A DNA stretch of 64,000 nt from Lucinisca nassula (GCA_963580285.1 OY757013.1:129949027-130013026), one strand, 5' to 3'; shown: positions 20,126 to 30,781, counted from the stretch's first letter. Notes: a model not told the origin generated them from the sequence alone. Translations and numbers: made by a program.

Positions 20126-20830
20126 GCACTAAGATGACGATACGACAGACTGCACGCATAGTAGTTAACCCAGTCACGGATGAAATTTTGCTTCCCTTTT
20201 TAATTGCACGCCGGTGGGTCAGGCCTCAGATTCTGTGACCGTTCCAGTGTGAAGGCTTACTGAGAATGAGAGAGAATTCAATGTTAGGTAATGTTGGTTG
20301 GTGCCTAATGCTCTGACTCTTGTCGGGCCCATCGGAGACTCACTGTTTGTTTTCCTTCACTGCAGCATTTCAGTGGTTTCTTTCTGTCGAGTCCTCATGG
20401 TTGTTTTATCTCTGTGGTTGTTTGATTTTTGTGTTCTCGGAGATTTTGCACTGATGAATTAGGAGGCCTCCATGCGGACTGAACATATTTTTGTCTAAAT
20501 AGCGACGGAAGTAAGGGCGGGGATTGCGGCCACGTAAAATCGGTTTAAGCCCCCAAGTGGAATTCGTTTCACTGACCGTTCCAAGGCGATTCTTCTTTAT
20601 TTTTTGTTATGGTTTGTCTTTGAATGTGTGTATCGTTTATACGTTTTTGGTTTTGATAGCAAATTGGTCAATTTGTGGAAAAGTGGCTGTCATTTTGGCT
20701 TTCCGCTTTTGATGTTTCCGTTATGGTCTGGTTAATTCATGTTTGTATTCTTTTGCCTTTGGTGTCTCTGATGGGAGCTGTGGGTTAATTGTATCTATGC
20801 TTGATCCTTGCCTTCACTTCTACTGCAATG
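20126..20830 (+). mobile_element. RT-A 3' end, inverted relative to neighbour
   Basis: Plus-strand sequence from the RT C-terminus (GTAGTTAACCCAGTCACGG, TTAATTGCACGCCGGTGGG) through the 3' region to TGCCTTCACTTCTACTG. Together with 18535-20125 it makes a large inverted pair. Confidence 0.85.
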
Positions 20831-21104
20831 GCCATTCCTCTTTCTGATCACTCTGTTATGGCCATGCTATATGAAAACAACAATTTATGTCAGGCATGGA
20901 AGGCCTGAAGCCATCTAAGTAATGGCCTCACAAAATGTCAGATACCATCACATTAAAGCACAGTCATTACTTTTTAAGTTTTAATGGTTAGAATTTTGTC
21001 TCTGTGTTGTTAATGCCCAGCAGATACCAGTGTTGTGGCAATTATTTATATTTAATGGATAAAAGACCCGTATTTGTATTTTTGATGACTATTTATATGA
21101 GTGA
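20831..21104. other. No gene; AATGGCC-rich
   Basis: Word content resembles 6346-6945. Nothing coding. Confidence 0.4.
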
Positions 21105-21268
21105 GTGGTAAGTGCTTGAGTTTTACCTCCCACCAACAGCTAAGGTCATACGGAGACGGGACCTCGGTTTAAAGACTCATCCGAAAGTCCGGAGAAGCCC
21201 GGGATCGATCATGCGACCCCTGGTTTATAAGGCGAAAAGCGTAACCACTATATCACGGAGGATTCTGA
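21105..21268 (-). mobile_element. SINE-J, tRNA-derived
   Basis: On the reverse strand the 5' part is tRNA-like: A-box TGATATAGTGGTTA and B-box ATCGATCCCGGG. It is followed by a conserved body (GGTCCCGTCTCCGTATGACC, AGCTGTTGGTGGGAGGTAAA). A second copy is at 26437-26600. SINEs of this kind carry an internal RNA polymerase III promoter. Confidence 0.7.
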
Positions 21269-21664
21269 CCATAATATGAAGAATAAGGTTCCCAATTGTC
21301 ATTTGTTTCCTGTTCGGTCCGTAATGTCAACCTAATATGAAACAATGCACTAAAAATAGGCATGCAAAAAATAGAAACAAGAAGTAATGGTACCATGAAC
21401 TATTAGACACCATCACATTCATACCCAGCCATTACTTTTAAAATGTTTTCATGAGATTTTCCAGGTAGATTATCAAAATCATGACCAATACATTCAATGG
21501 CAAATCTTAACATAAGGAATAATTTTAAAACCAGATAAATGGCCATCTTTAATGATTTTACTGTCTTTATTAGTTTGTGTTTGCAGTAGTTATACGCGAA
21601 GAAACCCCATTGATTCGTACACGATCTAAGTTATTATTATTGCATTGCATACCAAGTTGGAGGC
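21269..21664. other. No gene seen
   Basis: AT-rich; the segment near 21600-21660 (ATTGCATTGCATACCAAGTT) is a short satellite I-like remnant. Confidence 0.4.
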
Positions 21665-21945
21665 TAATAGCCCAAGGAATTCCTTTCACTAACCGTTCCA
21701 AGGCGTTTTTTTTTTTTTTTTTGCCGCGGTTCATTTTTTTTATGGTTTGTCTTTGCTTAAATATTTTTGTTTTGGATAGCCAGTTGGTCATTTGTTTTAA
21801 GTTATTGTCCTTTCGGCATTCCGCTATTGATGTTTCCATTAGGTCTGATTGTTTCATGTTTCGTTTCCTTCCCTGATGATGGCTCTTATGTGAGCTGTGG
21901 GTTAACTGCATCGATTCCTGACCATTGCCTTCACTTCTATTTTAT
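21665..21945 (+). mobile_element. RT-A 3' end fragment
   Basis: From CCAAGGAATTCCTTTCACTA to TTGCCTTCACTTCTATTTTA, with a T-tract at 21706-21722. Confidence 0.8.
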
Positions 21946-22377
21946 AGTTTCTGAGACTTCTTCGGCGATTTGTTTTATAATAATGGGACTTCATTGGAGA
22001 GAAAGAAAAATGGAATTTTCATTAGTCTAGCATTTATTGGTGCCAAAGTTACTCCAACAATATTCACTTATTAGCCCTTGTTTACCAAGAGCTCTAAAAT
22101 GATAACAAATGGACAAATAAAATAGAAATGTGACCGACAGAATCTTGATTTTCTGTCAAGCAATTACAGTTACTGTTAACGTCCTTTACTTGTACACCAA
22201 CCTTAAAGATTCGCGGCCAAGTGATCAATCATTGAAGAACAGAAGAACGGACAAATATAAACAAGTAACATCCCCTTTTTTAAAAGCGGGGTTGTAAAAA
22301 TAAAATCAGAAACTGAATCCAACATTATCACACTTGGGGATATGAAGTTCTCTAATCTTTTTTTTTTTTTTTTTTTT
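21946..22377. other. No gene seen
   Basis: Unassigned; ends in a T-run. Confidence 0.4.
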
Positions 22378-22860
22378 TTGTTTTGTTTACGCCAGCATTT
22401 CAGTGGTTTGTTGCTGTCGAGTCCTCAGTGTTGTTTCATCTTTGTGGTTGTTTGATTTTGTGATCTCGGATATGATGCACTGATGAGTTACGAAGCCTTC
22501 ATGCGGACTGAACAAAGTATTTGTCTCAGTCGCGTTGGAACTAAAATCGATTAAAGCACCCCCACCAGTATAACTCTTTTCACTAACCGTTCTAAGGTGG
22601 TTCTTCTTTCGCGGTTTATTTTTGTCTTAGTTTGTCTCTGAGCGTGTGTATCGCTTATATCGTTCTGTTTTGGATAGCCGAATGGCCATTTTGTGGAAAG
22701 TAACTGTCCCTTGGCTTTCCGCTATTGATGTATCCAGTAGAGTCCAGTTTTTTATGTTTGTGTTGCTTTCTCTTTGGTGTGTCCTATGGGCGGTGTGTGT
22801 CCTATGGGCGGCGTGGGTTTATTCTATCGATTCCTGATCATTGCTTTCATTTCTATGTTC
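22378..22860 (+). mobile_element. RT-A 3' end copy
   Basis: Begins TTTGTTTACGCCAGCATTTC after a T-run and runs through GCGGACTGAACAAAG and GGATAGCCGAATGGCCATTT to CATTGCTTTCATTTCTATG. Confidence 0.8.
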
Positions 22861-23235
22861 TACAGAAGTTGTGAGCTTTATTTAGCATTTACGGGTAAAG
22901 CACATTCAATCATGCCGTAGATAAACCAATTAAAGTATCAAAATTATGCTCCATTTTCTGGAGAATGTATGCCTGTGTAAGATCACGTTGGACGTCGTTT
23001 GTCGTGTTTGAACATTACAGGCTGATCTGATTATTTTTTGTTCGCAAATTCAAACAACGACTCATTCTAAAAGAAATTTAAATGTGCCAGCTTCATGGGG
23101 TGTGTTATAATTAAACCCGGTCTCCAGGGATATGTATTTCTATTACAATAATAGATAATTCTAGACAGCGACACGAATGATATATATGAATATTAGTTCT
23201 GCGAATGGCTTAACCGATATACGCCTAGCGGCCCA
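22861..23235. other. No gene seen
   Basis: Unassigned single-copy-looking sequence. Confidence 0.4.
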
Positions 23236-23440
23236 TTGTTTGAGACATTGGCAAACAGTGTAGACCCAGATCAGACGCCGCAAAACGCGGCGTCTGATCT
23301 GAGTCTACACTGTTTGCTGAAGGAACATACACTTTTTGCGAAACCTTCCGCTAACAAAACAAAACTGACACCCCTAAAACTGGAAATGGACCACTCCAAA
23401 CTCATAAGATGGAAGAGTCCATTGTTATATATGGGTAAAT
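23236..23440. mobile_element. M element with 31 bp-arm palindrome
   Basis: Arms at 23251-23281 and 23287-23317 (GCAAACAGTGTAGACCCAGA... mirrored) differ at one base. The sequence to about 23425 (CCCTAAAACTGGAAATGG, ATGGAAGAGTCCA) matches the M copy at 39402-39612. The 122-residue ORF starting here is translated palindrome and is not a gene. Confidence 0.8.
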
Positions 23441-23689
23441 TCAACAGTCACATCAGTTTCCCTGTCAAACGTAAGTACATGTATTTTAACGGCAAATGTG
23501 ATGATAAATGTGACAAATACGAAACTCTTTTTTTTCAAGGTAAATGTTATATACGCAGGGTCATGAAAACACTACAAGAAGATTTGTGCTTAATCGTATA
23601 CTAAGAACACAGTCCGTTCAGTCTTCGCACTTTGCATGGCCTTTCTTTGCTATAACACTTTCGGCAAAAATAGTGCATCCAGAAATGAC
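23441..23689. other. No gene seen
   Basis: The tail of the 122-residue frame runs through here without family features. Confidence 0.35.
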
Positions 23690-23990
23690 ATATTTTTTCT
23701 GTTGAACATGTGCTAGACATAACGCTAACAAGTCCGTGATGAACACCCCAGTAGACCCCAATTTATGTAGAGAAAACTTGGGTTTACAGAGTATGCATTA
23801 TTTTGTTTATTTCTCCTCGAAGATATAGGTTGTTGGTATTCGTTCGAACCGCCCCTATTATGCGATTCTAACGAGCACTCCCAACCTATGTTTTGTTAAA
23901 ATATAAGATTTTATCTGAAAATTTACAGTATTTGAAGACGATACAATGTGGAACGAATATGTTATCATAATGTTTGACTTTGATCCTGTT
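23690..23990 (+). mobile_element. MITE-D copy
   Basis: AACAAGTCCGTGATGAACAC, AATTTATGTAGAGAAAACTTGG, AAGATATAGGTTGTTGGTATTCG and GATTCTAACGAGCACTCCC in the family order; the core hairpin is partly eroded. Confidence 0.7.
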
Positions 23991-24744
23991 ACACACATAA
24001 CATGTGGCTGACCGTTGCAAATGTTTCAGCAGGAGCTTGTAAATAGCACAAATAATCCTGATTATCGTCTCGGCGATAATCATGTTTATTTTGACGCTGG
24101 CATGGATTCAGGATTGCTTTCCCTACCTTTCAGCAATTGCATATATTTCTAAGGGCATATTTAGCGTTTATTTAATCCAAATTGTATATAAATCGTAACA
24201 CTTCCGCATCAGTGGCGGCCATATTTGTTCTGTATCTTTCCAGACGCTTGTAAAGATCAATAGGCGCTATCGACGCTCTGCGCATGCTCTGCGATAGCTT
24301 CCTATTCCTTTTGCTCATCATAAGCTGCAAACGGGCGAAAATTCAAATCTTAAAATCGTGTTAATATATCGGCAATCCTCATATTTATTTTGGCAAGATT
24401 CATGGATATTAAATTAAGGATAACGGATCGGATAAATCAGAATTGCTAACTTGTAGGAAAATAGAAAGAAAACTTGGAATTTCATTGGCTCGTATTGTAT
24501 TAATGGCAATAATATATTTTCTGGAAATATCAATCTAACACGGGTAATTAAGGAGCAATTTGCGGATGAAGTGCATAGCTCTATATTATATAGCCTGTCT
24601 GTTTTACTGTTAGCCCTAATGGCGTCCAAGATGGCTGCCACTTTCCAGCGACAATATTCCTCCATTCTTCATGTTATTAATCTGTGTATAAATAGCCTGA
24701 TGGTGGTAAACCTTGTACTTGTTCAGCTGCCCATCCTGGAACGG
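23991..24744. other. No gene; one short hairpin
   Basis: Contains a GCTATCG/CGATAGC hairpin at about 24267-24300 around a CGCATGC loop, and GCGTCCAAGATGGCTGCCAC near 24621. No exon-like frame is supported. Confidence 0.45.
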
Positions 24745-25060
24745 AATAATATGGAACAGTATTAAGGTAAAAACTCAATTATGCAATGTGCAATTACAAA
24801 ATGAATTGTTGAAACCGCACTTTGCATTATGAACCTTTCCATATCTTACTACTTTATTCGAATATGCAACATGCACATTCTATTTTGAGACCTTTGTATT
24901 TAAATATGGCATTTGGACGTCCTATTTTGCAATATTCAGTTTCGATTCTGCTGTGGTTAGACTGGGTACCAGTCATTGAGGTGACGGTAACGTTCGGTAA
25001 TGTCCGTCGATTTGCCGTATTTTTTCCGATGACAAGCGTCCGTTTGAGAAGATCGCATTC
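24745..25060 (+). repeat. K repeat copy 1
   Basis: Shares GGTAAAAACTCAATTATGCA, GTCCTATTTTGCAA and TTCGATTCTGCT blocks, in order, with the reverse complement of 27545-27855. Unclassified dispersed repeat. Confidence 0.6.
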
Positions 25061-26129
25061 GCTTTTCCAGGGGCCAAATTCAAGCCAGCAGCGATAAATT
25101 TTATCCAGCTATATAATAGTTCGGATATTTACAATATTGTGTACGTTTGCATCTTTAAAATAAAAAAAAGAGTTCCTTATTTATATATTTATGAGAAACA
25201 GGATTTTTATTTAAAAGTTAATACTTGTTTGACGAAGGGGAAAATACTCTATCGTTGAATATTTACTAAAATAAATTACCATGAGGGATTAGTTTGTGCC
25301 GAATCCATGGATTTGAAATGAGCATAGATTGTTAAAATTGATGAATTCATACAATTATCATAAATCTGATCCTTCTGAGGTGTTACTTATAAAGATATTA
25401 GTTACTAATTCCAACCTCACTCAAAACTCAAATGTTTGGATATTATAGAAGTATGTATATGTCCGCTCAGGAAGTAAGCGAGCGATGGTCTCCCTGTTCG
25501 CGAGCATGGATTCGTTCCCTGGGACCTTACCAGCTGACCATACGGGGAAACTGGTAAACAATAGCCAGTGCCTCAATTCCCGTTATTACTCTGATTTAAA
25601 TACTCATCGTCACTATTATGAACATAACTTACTCATTCTCAGTCCTGACCAACAACCATAGAATCGCACCTGTGGTCACAATGACAGCTGTCGTATTCAT
25701 ATGTCCGTCTGTCGTCATAAGTTAGACTTGGGCATGATTGCTTTCATCCAACAGAATCACAACGCAAAAATATTAGCTGGTCGTCTGTCAGTTCGTCCGT
25801 CCGTCTGTCTTCAGCCAGCAAAACCTTGCTGAGCTAGTGTCGCGACTGTCTTAACCAGCCTACTACATATTTCTTCAAGTTCTACATGTAACGATTTGGC
25901 AAATGGAGTGACTGAATCCAAACCATTTTGTACTTACATGTATTTCCATGTATTAGGTCTACATCAAAGTTTTTTCTTCTTCTTGTTTTATTACAGTTAG
26001 ACCGCGTACAGCGTATCCAGGTTTACCTGGCGGAACTTTACGACATTATTTATTTATTTATTCGCTTATTATTAAAGTGTACAGAATAAAAAAAAAAAAT
26101 GTTTTTGATGCATTAGATTTTTACATTTT
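25061..26129. other. No gene; possible element-head remnant
   Basis: GTCGTCTGTCAGTTCGTCCG with CCGTCTGTC (near 25777) resembles the GTCCGTCC runs of HINE-type heads. TTTATTTATTTATTC near 26046 is a short simple repeat. Otherwise unassigned. Confidence 0.4.
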
Positions 26130-26425
26130 ACCGCCGAAAAATACAACAACAAAAATTGTAAGATGAAAAGTCGTGATGATATTTTTCTGACTGTTGCTTT
26201 AAATATACATTTTGGGTACACGTTAAAAGCGCCTCTTCGATGCGGTTCTAACGAGTACCCACAATCTATATTTTGGAGTAGAAATGAGAAAAATAAGGTT
26301 TACTCCTGTAAATCCCAGTTTTACTCTATAAAAGTGGGGATCAAGTGTGTGTGTGGGGGGGGGGGGAGGGGGGTGGGGGGTGGAAGGGGTCAGAATTATA
26401 AAGATGTGTTTAATGGTGGGGTGCG
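26130..26425 (+). mobile_element. MITE-C copy with G-rich insertion
   Basis: GATGAAAAGTCGTGATGATA, the core GTACACGTTAAAAGCGCCTC/GATGCGGTTCTAACGAGTAC, GAAATGAGAAAAATAAGG and TATAAAAGTGGGG. A GT/G-rich tract at 26345-26395 interrupts the right side; ORFs there are shadows. Confidence 0.75.
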
Positions 26426-26436
26426 CTTGGCATGTG

Positions 26437-26600
26437 AGTGCGTTTTTAGTTTTACGTCTCACCAACAGCTAAGGTCATACGGAGAGGGGACCTGGGTTTA
26501 AAGACTCATCCGAAATTCTGGAGAAGCCCGGGGTCGATCCTGCGATCCCTGGTTAATGAGGCGAGTAGCATAACCACAACACCACAGAGGCTTCCAGCGC
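26437..26600 (-). mobile_element. SINE-J copy 2, tRNA-derived
   Basis: The reverse strand carries GTTGTGGTTATGCTACTCGC and the B-box-like GGATCGACCCCGGG, then the same body as 21105-21268. Confidence 0.7.
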
Positions 26601-26854
26601 TTGATATGTTACATTGTAGCAGGTGCGGGTTTTGCACATGCACTCCGGTATGACAGAATTTGCTTCGCGTTGTGTTTTGTCAAAAAAAGTGGAAACCTTT
26701 GCGTTTTGTCACTTGAAGCCAAAAATCTAGTATAAAAAGTCAGATAGTTTTCTATTTTCTTATAAATTAATGAATGCATTTAACACAAACAGTTACGAAC
26801 ATCTACATAAACATGTGACAAAATAAACAGGGAATCAGACCCCCGGCCTTCGTG
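26601..26854. other. No gene seen
   Basis: Unassigned. Confidence 0.35.
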
Positions 26855-27110
26855 GCTTGAAGAAATAGATGGGCTGCATGAACTGAAACCGACCCGCACA
26901 CCAGTACTGGTAAACCGCTTAGAGGATCTAAGTCTACCGAGCCAAAGCGGTGCTTACAAACCCTATTGGTTTCATTGGGCGACAGGCTTTGATATGTCAT
27001 TTCATCTCAGTGTCGGGTAAAAGTCCCACAAAAGTGGAAGCAACGTCTCCAAAATTATCTATATTGTGTAGACGGTGACGTTAAAACATCAAATCAAACA
27101 GAACCAAAAT
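26855..27110 (+). mobile_element. SINE-B copy
   Basis: Runs from TTCGTGGCTTGAAGAAATAG through CAGTACTGGTAAACCGC and GAGGATCTAAG to GACGGTGACGTTAAAACATC and AAATCAAACAG. Near full length. Confidence 0.85.
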
Positions 27111-27544
27111 GCCTAGTTTTAGAAATTCCGTTGGATATGCCCTAAATCAGAAATAAATGTTAGAGGGAACGTCAGTCGTAGTTTATCTGAAAGCATTTTC
27201 ACGAAAGAAAGTTGTAACTATGTTTGCTTTCAAGTGATCATAAAGGAGCAGTCTCACAAAGGTCTACACGATTTGGACAGTTGCCTTTCTGTGCCATACA
27301 AAATTAGTATAAGTATTTACAACAAATTTATATTTTAGAGGTGCAATGGCCTGAACACATTTGCGATATATTTAGATAAAACTTGGGCACAAAACAAACC
27401 AAGCAAAGCTGATTCCTGGTCTGACATATAAAATAAAAATTATGTGTAAATGATTTTATCGGGAAGGGTGTAGTGTCCCCAATTCGTCCGTTTTATGCCA
27501 AAAATATAGTTCTCTCATTTCTTTCACTCCTCCGTGTCACCAAT
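27111..27544. other. No gene seen
   Basis: Unassigned. Confidence 0.4.
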
Positions 27545-27855
27545 ACGCTTGCAGATTTTTTGGGGTATCTGCCGAATACAGGCGGAGGTTTACGGGAACG
27601 GTACGAAAGAACGATCACAGCGCCACTGAACGAGAATAATGGGAACTAGAAGAAGCAGAAGCGGAATTTCCAGTTGCAAAATAGGACGAGAAACAGAAAG
27701 AAAACTACACAAATTCCAAAAGCAGACTACAAAAATGAATATCATAATGCAGTGTTGCACAATTTTAACTGAATAAAGCATAACAGAATATCAAAATTGC
27801 ATATTGCAATCTCAATGTTGCATAATTGAGTTTTTGCCTAAATATTGTTCCATAG
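27545..27855 (-). repeat. K repeat copy 2
   Basis: Reverse-complement partner of 24745-25060, with matching ends and order. Confidence 0.6.
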
Positions 27856-28078
27856 AATAAATTTATAAAATGGTTTATGTTGTTTGTTAGCGTTTCTAAA
27901 ATAATCTATATTTTTGAGTAAAAAAGAACATACTGTATACGCCTTATAAAACCAAGTTTACTCTTTAAAAATGTTATTTTCAGAGGTGTTTATTACACGA
28001 AGTTGTCTTACAAATGAGATTTTCAAAGGTATTTATTACACGAAATTGTCTTAAACTGAGATTTGCAAATGTGTTATA
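27856..28078. repeat. MITE-C/D fragments
   Basis: TATACGCCTTATAAAACCAAG and the doubled block GTGTTTATTACACGAA / GTATTTATTACACGAA (about 27985 and 28027) are pieces of the MITE-D right side. Confidence 0.4.
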
Positions 28079-28673
28079 TTAACTTACTCCGCCCATCAAA
28101 GACACCAAAGGAAAAGACACACAAACATGAAGCGACCCGACCATAATGGAAACCTAAACAAAGGATGGCAATAAGGAGAGTTACTTTCCCACAAAATGGC
28201 CATATGGCCATCCAAAAATAAGAAGACACAAGTGATACACACAGTAAGTAACAAACAACAACATAAAATAACCGCCACAGAAGAACCGCCTTGGAACGGT
28301 CAGTGAAAAGAATTCCACTGGGGGGGGGGGGGGGGGTGTGGCTTAAATCGATTTTACGTGGCCACAATCCTCGCCCTTACTTCCGTCGCGATATAGACAA
28401 ATAATTTGTATAGTCCGCATAAAGGCCTCCTAACTCATCAGTGCAACATCTCCGTGAACACAAATAAACAAAGAACCACAGAGGTGAGACAAAGGTGAGG
28501 ACTCGACAGCAAGAAACCACTGAAATGCTGGAGCAAAAGAAAACCAACAGTTAGACTCCGATGGCCCGACCAGAGACAGAGCATCAGTCACCAACCAACA
28601 TTACCTTGAATTAGATCTCTGTAATGCTCAACAAGCCTTTACGTTGGAACCGTCATAGAATCTGAGGCCAACT
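28079..28673 (-). mobile_element. RT-A 3' copy
   Basis: Reverse-strand RT-A of the AACTTACTCC subfamily with a 17-base G-tract at 28320-28336, the TCGCGA...GTAAGGGCG region and the start of the 3' region. It ends at TAGAATCTGAGGCC. Confidence 0.85.
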
Positions 28674-28759
28674 CGTTCTTGAGTCCCCAGGAAAGTCTTC
28701 AAATAGCTCTGAATACCCATATTTTGGTGGTAACTAAGGTTGTTTTCTAGTTTTATGTT

Positions 28760-28830
28760 GAAAGCACATGTTGTGTGTGTCATAAGAATCGACTCAGTGA
28801 GGCGAATCTAATCCGTACACACAACATTTT
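28760..28830. repeat. MITE-D-like hairpin core
   Basis: TGTTGTGTGTGTCATAAGAA and its mirror ending GTACACACAACA enclose GAATCGACTCAGTGAGGCGA, a variant of the GTTAGAACCGCCTC core. Confidence 0.55.
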
Positions 28831-28864
28831 ATTTTATAGAAAATCAAGAAGATATTTTAGGTCA

Positions 28865-29088
28865 CCCCCTATATGCCTTTGAATCGACTGAATCGACTGT
28901 CTTTGAATCGACTGCCTGTTCGAAATTCGCTAAATTGCAGTATGTTTCCTCTGGCTTTCTTATCCGGATCATTACAGGGTCACTGATGAGGCTTTATTAG
29001 CCGAAACTACGTAGTATGGCCAATCTTCTTTCTTATGAATGTTTTCATTGCTCTTAAAGGATTTCATTTTTGATTTTTATTTGATAGA
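28865..29088 (+). mobile_element. H' solo ribozyme repeat
   Basis: Single copy of the H' unit: GAATCGACTGCCTGTTCG, TTTCCTCTGGCTTTCTTATC, the hammerhead and GAATGTTTTCATTGCTCTTAA. Flanked on the right by a MITE-D. Confidence 0.75.
28977..29022 (+). ncRNA. Type I hammerhead ribozyme, intact core
   Basis: Stem I pairs GGTCA (28978-28982) with TGGCC (29017-29021) with one G-U. CTGATGA is at 28983-28989. Stem II GGCT (28990-28993) pairs with AGCC (28999-29002) around loop TTATT. GAAA is at 29003-29006. Stem III is ACTAC/GTAGT. The triplet GTA ends at 29016, after which cleavage is expected. Relative to the H lineage, stem II and stem III changed on both strands and pairing was kept. Confidence 0.88.
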
Positions 29089-29096
29089 CCCTCAAT

Positions 29097-29375
29097 TTCA
29101 TCACGTTAACAAGTCTGTGTTATTAATACCCCTCTAAATCCGACTTTATACAGAGCAATGTGGGGTTTACAGGGGTATACACTATTTCATATGCCCCAAA
29201 GACATAGGTTGTGGGTACTAGAGGCGGTTCTAACGAGCACCCCAACCTATGTTTCGATTAAATATAAGAACAATGTAGAAAATTTTCATCAGAAAATTTA
29301 CCGCTTTGGAGATATGATAGATCGTGTGTTATCGTAATGAATATTCTCAGAGGTGTTCAAGCTACTGAAGTTTGA
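29097..29375 (+). mobile_element. MITE-D copy
   Basis: ACGTTAACAAGTCTGTG, TGGGGTTTACAGGGGTATAC, GACATAGGTTGTGGGTACTA and GGCGGTTCTAACGAGCACCC in family order. Confidence 0.75.
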
Positions 29376-29711
29376 CTTAAGTACTGGATGTCGGTCGCAC
29401 ATGTATCTTCTTAAAGCTTTTGACGCGCCCGGGCCCATCAATAATAATTGTCACCAGTAGTTTGAAAACGACTTATATTGGCATTGAAATGTCTGTATGA
29501 AACAAACTGAGTTAACTAGATTCTTTACTTTGGTGTTAAAATGTCTATTTAAGCAAATATAGTGAACTAAATTCCAGGAATGGGTGCGGAGGAACTTGTG
29601 TATAATAGATGGCATGTTATGATTCTAGTGTGTGATAAAATGGTGTCTCCTAGTTTCTGGAACAAACTTTTTTTTTCAAATGACAAGTATGATATATCTA
29701 TTTGTTGTTTC
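29376..29711. other. No gene seen
   Basis: Unassigned. Confidence 0.4.
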
Positions 29712-29782
29712 GACCGCCTTATGGGGCGGTTTTTACCGCCTTATTGAGGCGGTTTGGACCGCCTAAGAGAGGCGGTTCTAGC
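29712..29782. repeat. Three tandem CCGCC/GGCGG hairpins
   Basis: Successive stems: CCGCC-TTATG-GGGCGG, ACCGCCT-TATTG-AGGCGGT and ACCGCCT-AAGAG-AGGCGGT. Each has a five-base loop and resembles the MITE-C core, but the three are chained without the outer arms. Confidence 0.75.
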
Positions 29783-30060
29783 AGATGCTGGTTTATGATA
29801 ATATGAACACTCTATGTTCAGAAAATTAGTGTATGCCGTAGCAATATTAAGTGCCTTCTACAAGAATTTTCATCATGTAAAGTGTGGTATGTATGGACAG
29901 AGTAGTGCATATGGTGAGTGGAAAAGACAGCCTGTTAGCCTGTTACTTGGACTTGATGAATATGTTGAAGCGGCTCTAAAATATAGCATGCTATAACTTT
30001 TAAATGTATAATCTATCCCATTTGTGGCTACGGTATATTTCAGTTTATCACATAACGTCT
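29783..30060. other. No gene seen
   Basis: A 60-residue frame (29814-29996) has no recognisable features. Confidence 0.35.
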
Positions 30061-30333
30061 CGCATTACGAAAGCACGCCAATACAAATGCATTGTAAACT
30101 TTACCGCTGAAAATAACGAGCGTTTTAAGATGAAAAACTGTGATATTTTTCTTATTTCTGCTCACAATATAGATTGTGAGTACTGGTTAGAACCGCCTCA
30201 TCGGTGTAACGAGCACCCACAAGCTATATATTAGAGCAGAAATAAGAAAAATAAGGTTTACCCCTGTAATTTCCAGTTTTACTATGTAGTGGGATTCAAG
30301 GTGATCAAAATATATAGGCGTGTTTTCGTGATG
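30061..30333 (+). mobile_element. MITE-C copy
   Basis: Inverted ends CATTACGAAAGCACGCCAAT and TATAGGCGTGTTTTCGTGAT. The interior has AAGATGAAAAACTGTGATAT, TTAGAACCGCCTCATCGG and AGCAGAAATAAGAAAAATAA. Confidence 0.8.
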
Positions 30334-30542
30334 GTTATTTAATGGATAACGACATGATAAAGAATGTTATGATCACTCACACTAGTTATATATATAACAC
30401 AGGCTTAGTGGTGCGTAACGTCTTGACAGACCTATGCATTTTGGTAAAGTTATTTTGTGCTTCTTCAGCAATAATAAAAGTGAAGGCAATGATCAGGTAT
30501 CGATACAATTGCCCCACACCTTCTATATTGTATCGTGGATAA
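30334..30542. other. No gene; short RT-A 3' scrap
   Basis: AGTGAAGGCAATGATCAGGT near 30480 is a short reverse RT-A 3' end. Confidence 0.4.
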
Positions 30543-30722
30543 AATGTGTTTTAAATGTCATATGATAAATAGAATCTTGCATTCGTGCTCATCTACTATA
30601 ATTTATTAAACTCGTTGAGGAAAAGGGATAAAATGCTCGACAAAGCCTCGCATTTTATCCCTGTATCTCAACTCGTTTAATAAATTCAATAATACATGAG
30701 CACTCATGTAAGATCCTGTACA
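30543..30722. mobile_element. G hairpin element copy 1
   Basis: Outer GAATCTTGCATTCGTGCTCA mirrors TGAGCACTCATGTAAGATCC. Inner arms TTTATTAAACTCGTTGAG and CTCAACTCGTTTAATAAA, then AGGGATAAAATGC/GCATTTTATCCCT, make one long stem. A partner is at 57165-57295. Confidence 0.75.
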
Positions 30723-30723
30723 A

Positions 30724-30781
30724 ACTTCTTGCTGCTAAGCTTCTTAAACAGGGCTATCTTTATCATAAACTGCGGAAAACA
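30724..30781 (+). pseudogene. RT-A RT fragment left of HINE-E
   Basis: Encodes LLAAKLLKQGYLYHKLRKTF-like sequence (GCTAAGCTTCTTAAACAGGG). It is interrupted by HINE-E and resumes at 33965. Confidence 0.75.

Noticed and set aside
21570..21911. 113-residue reverse ORF rich in lysine
   Set aside because: It is the reverse of an RT-A 3' end with its T-tract.
23236..23604. 122-residue ORF beginning MFETLANSVDPDQTPQ
   Set aside because: Its first third is the translated M palindrome, which recurs at 39437-39506, and the rest follows the M element. It is not a gene.
26163..26501. 112-residue ORF with a glycine run
   Set aside because: MITE-C plus a G-rich simple tract and SINE-J, not a protein.
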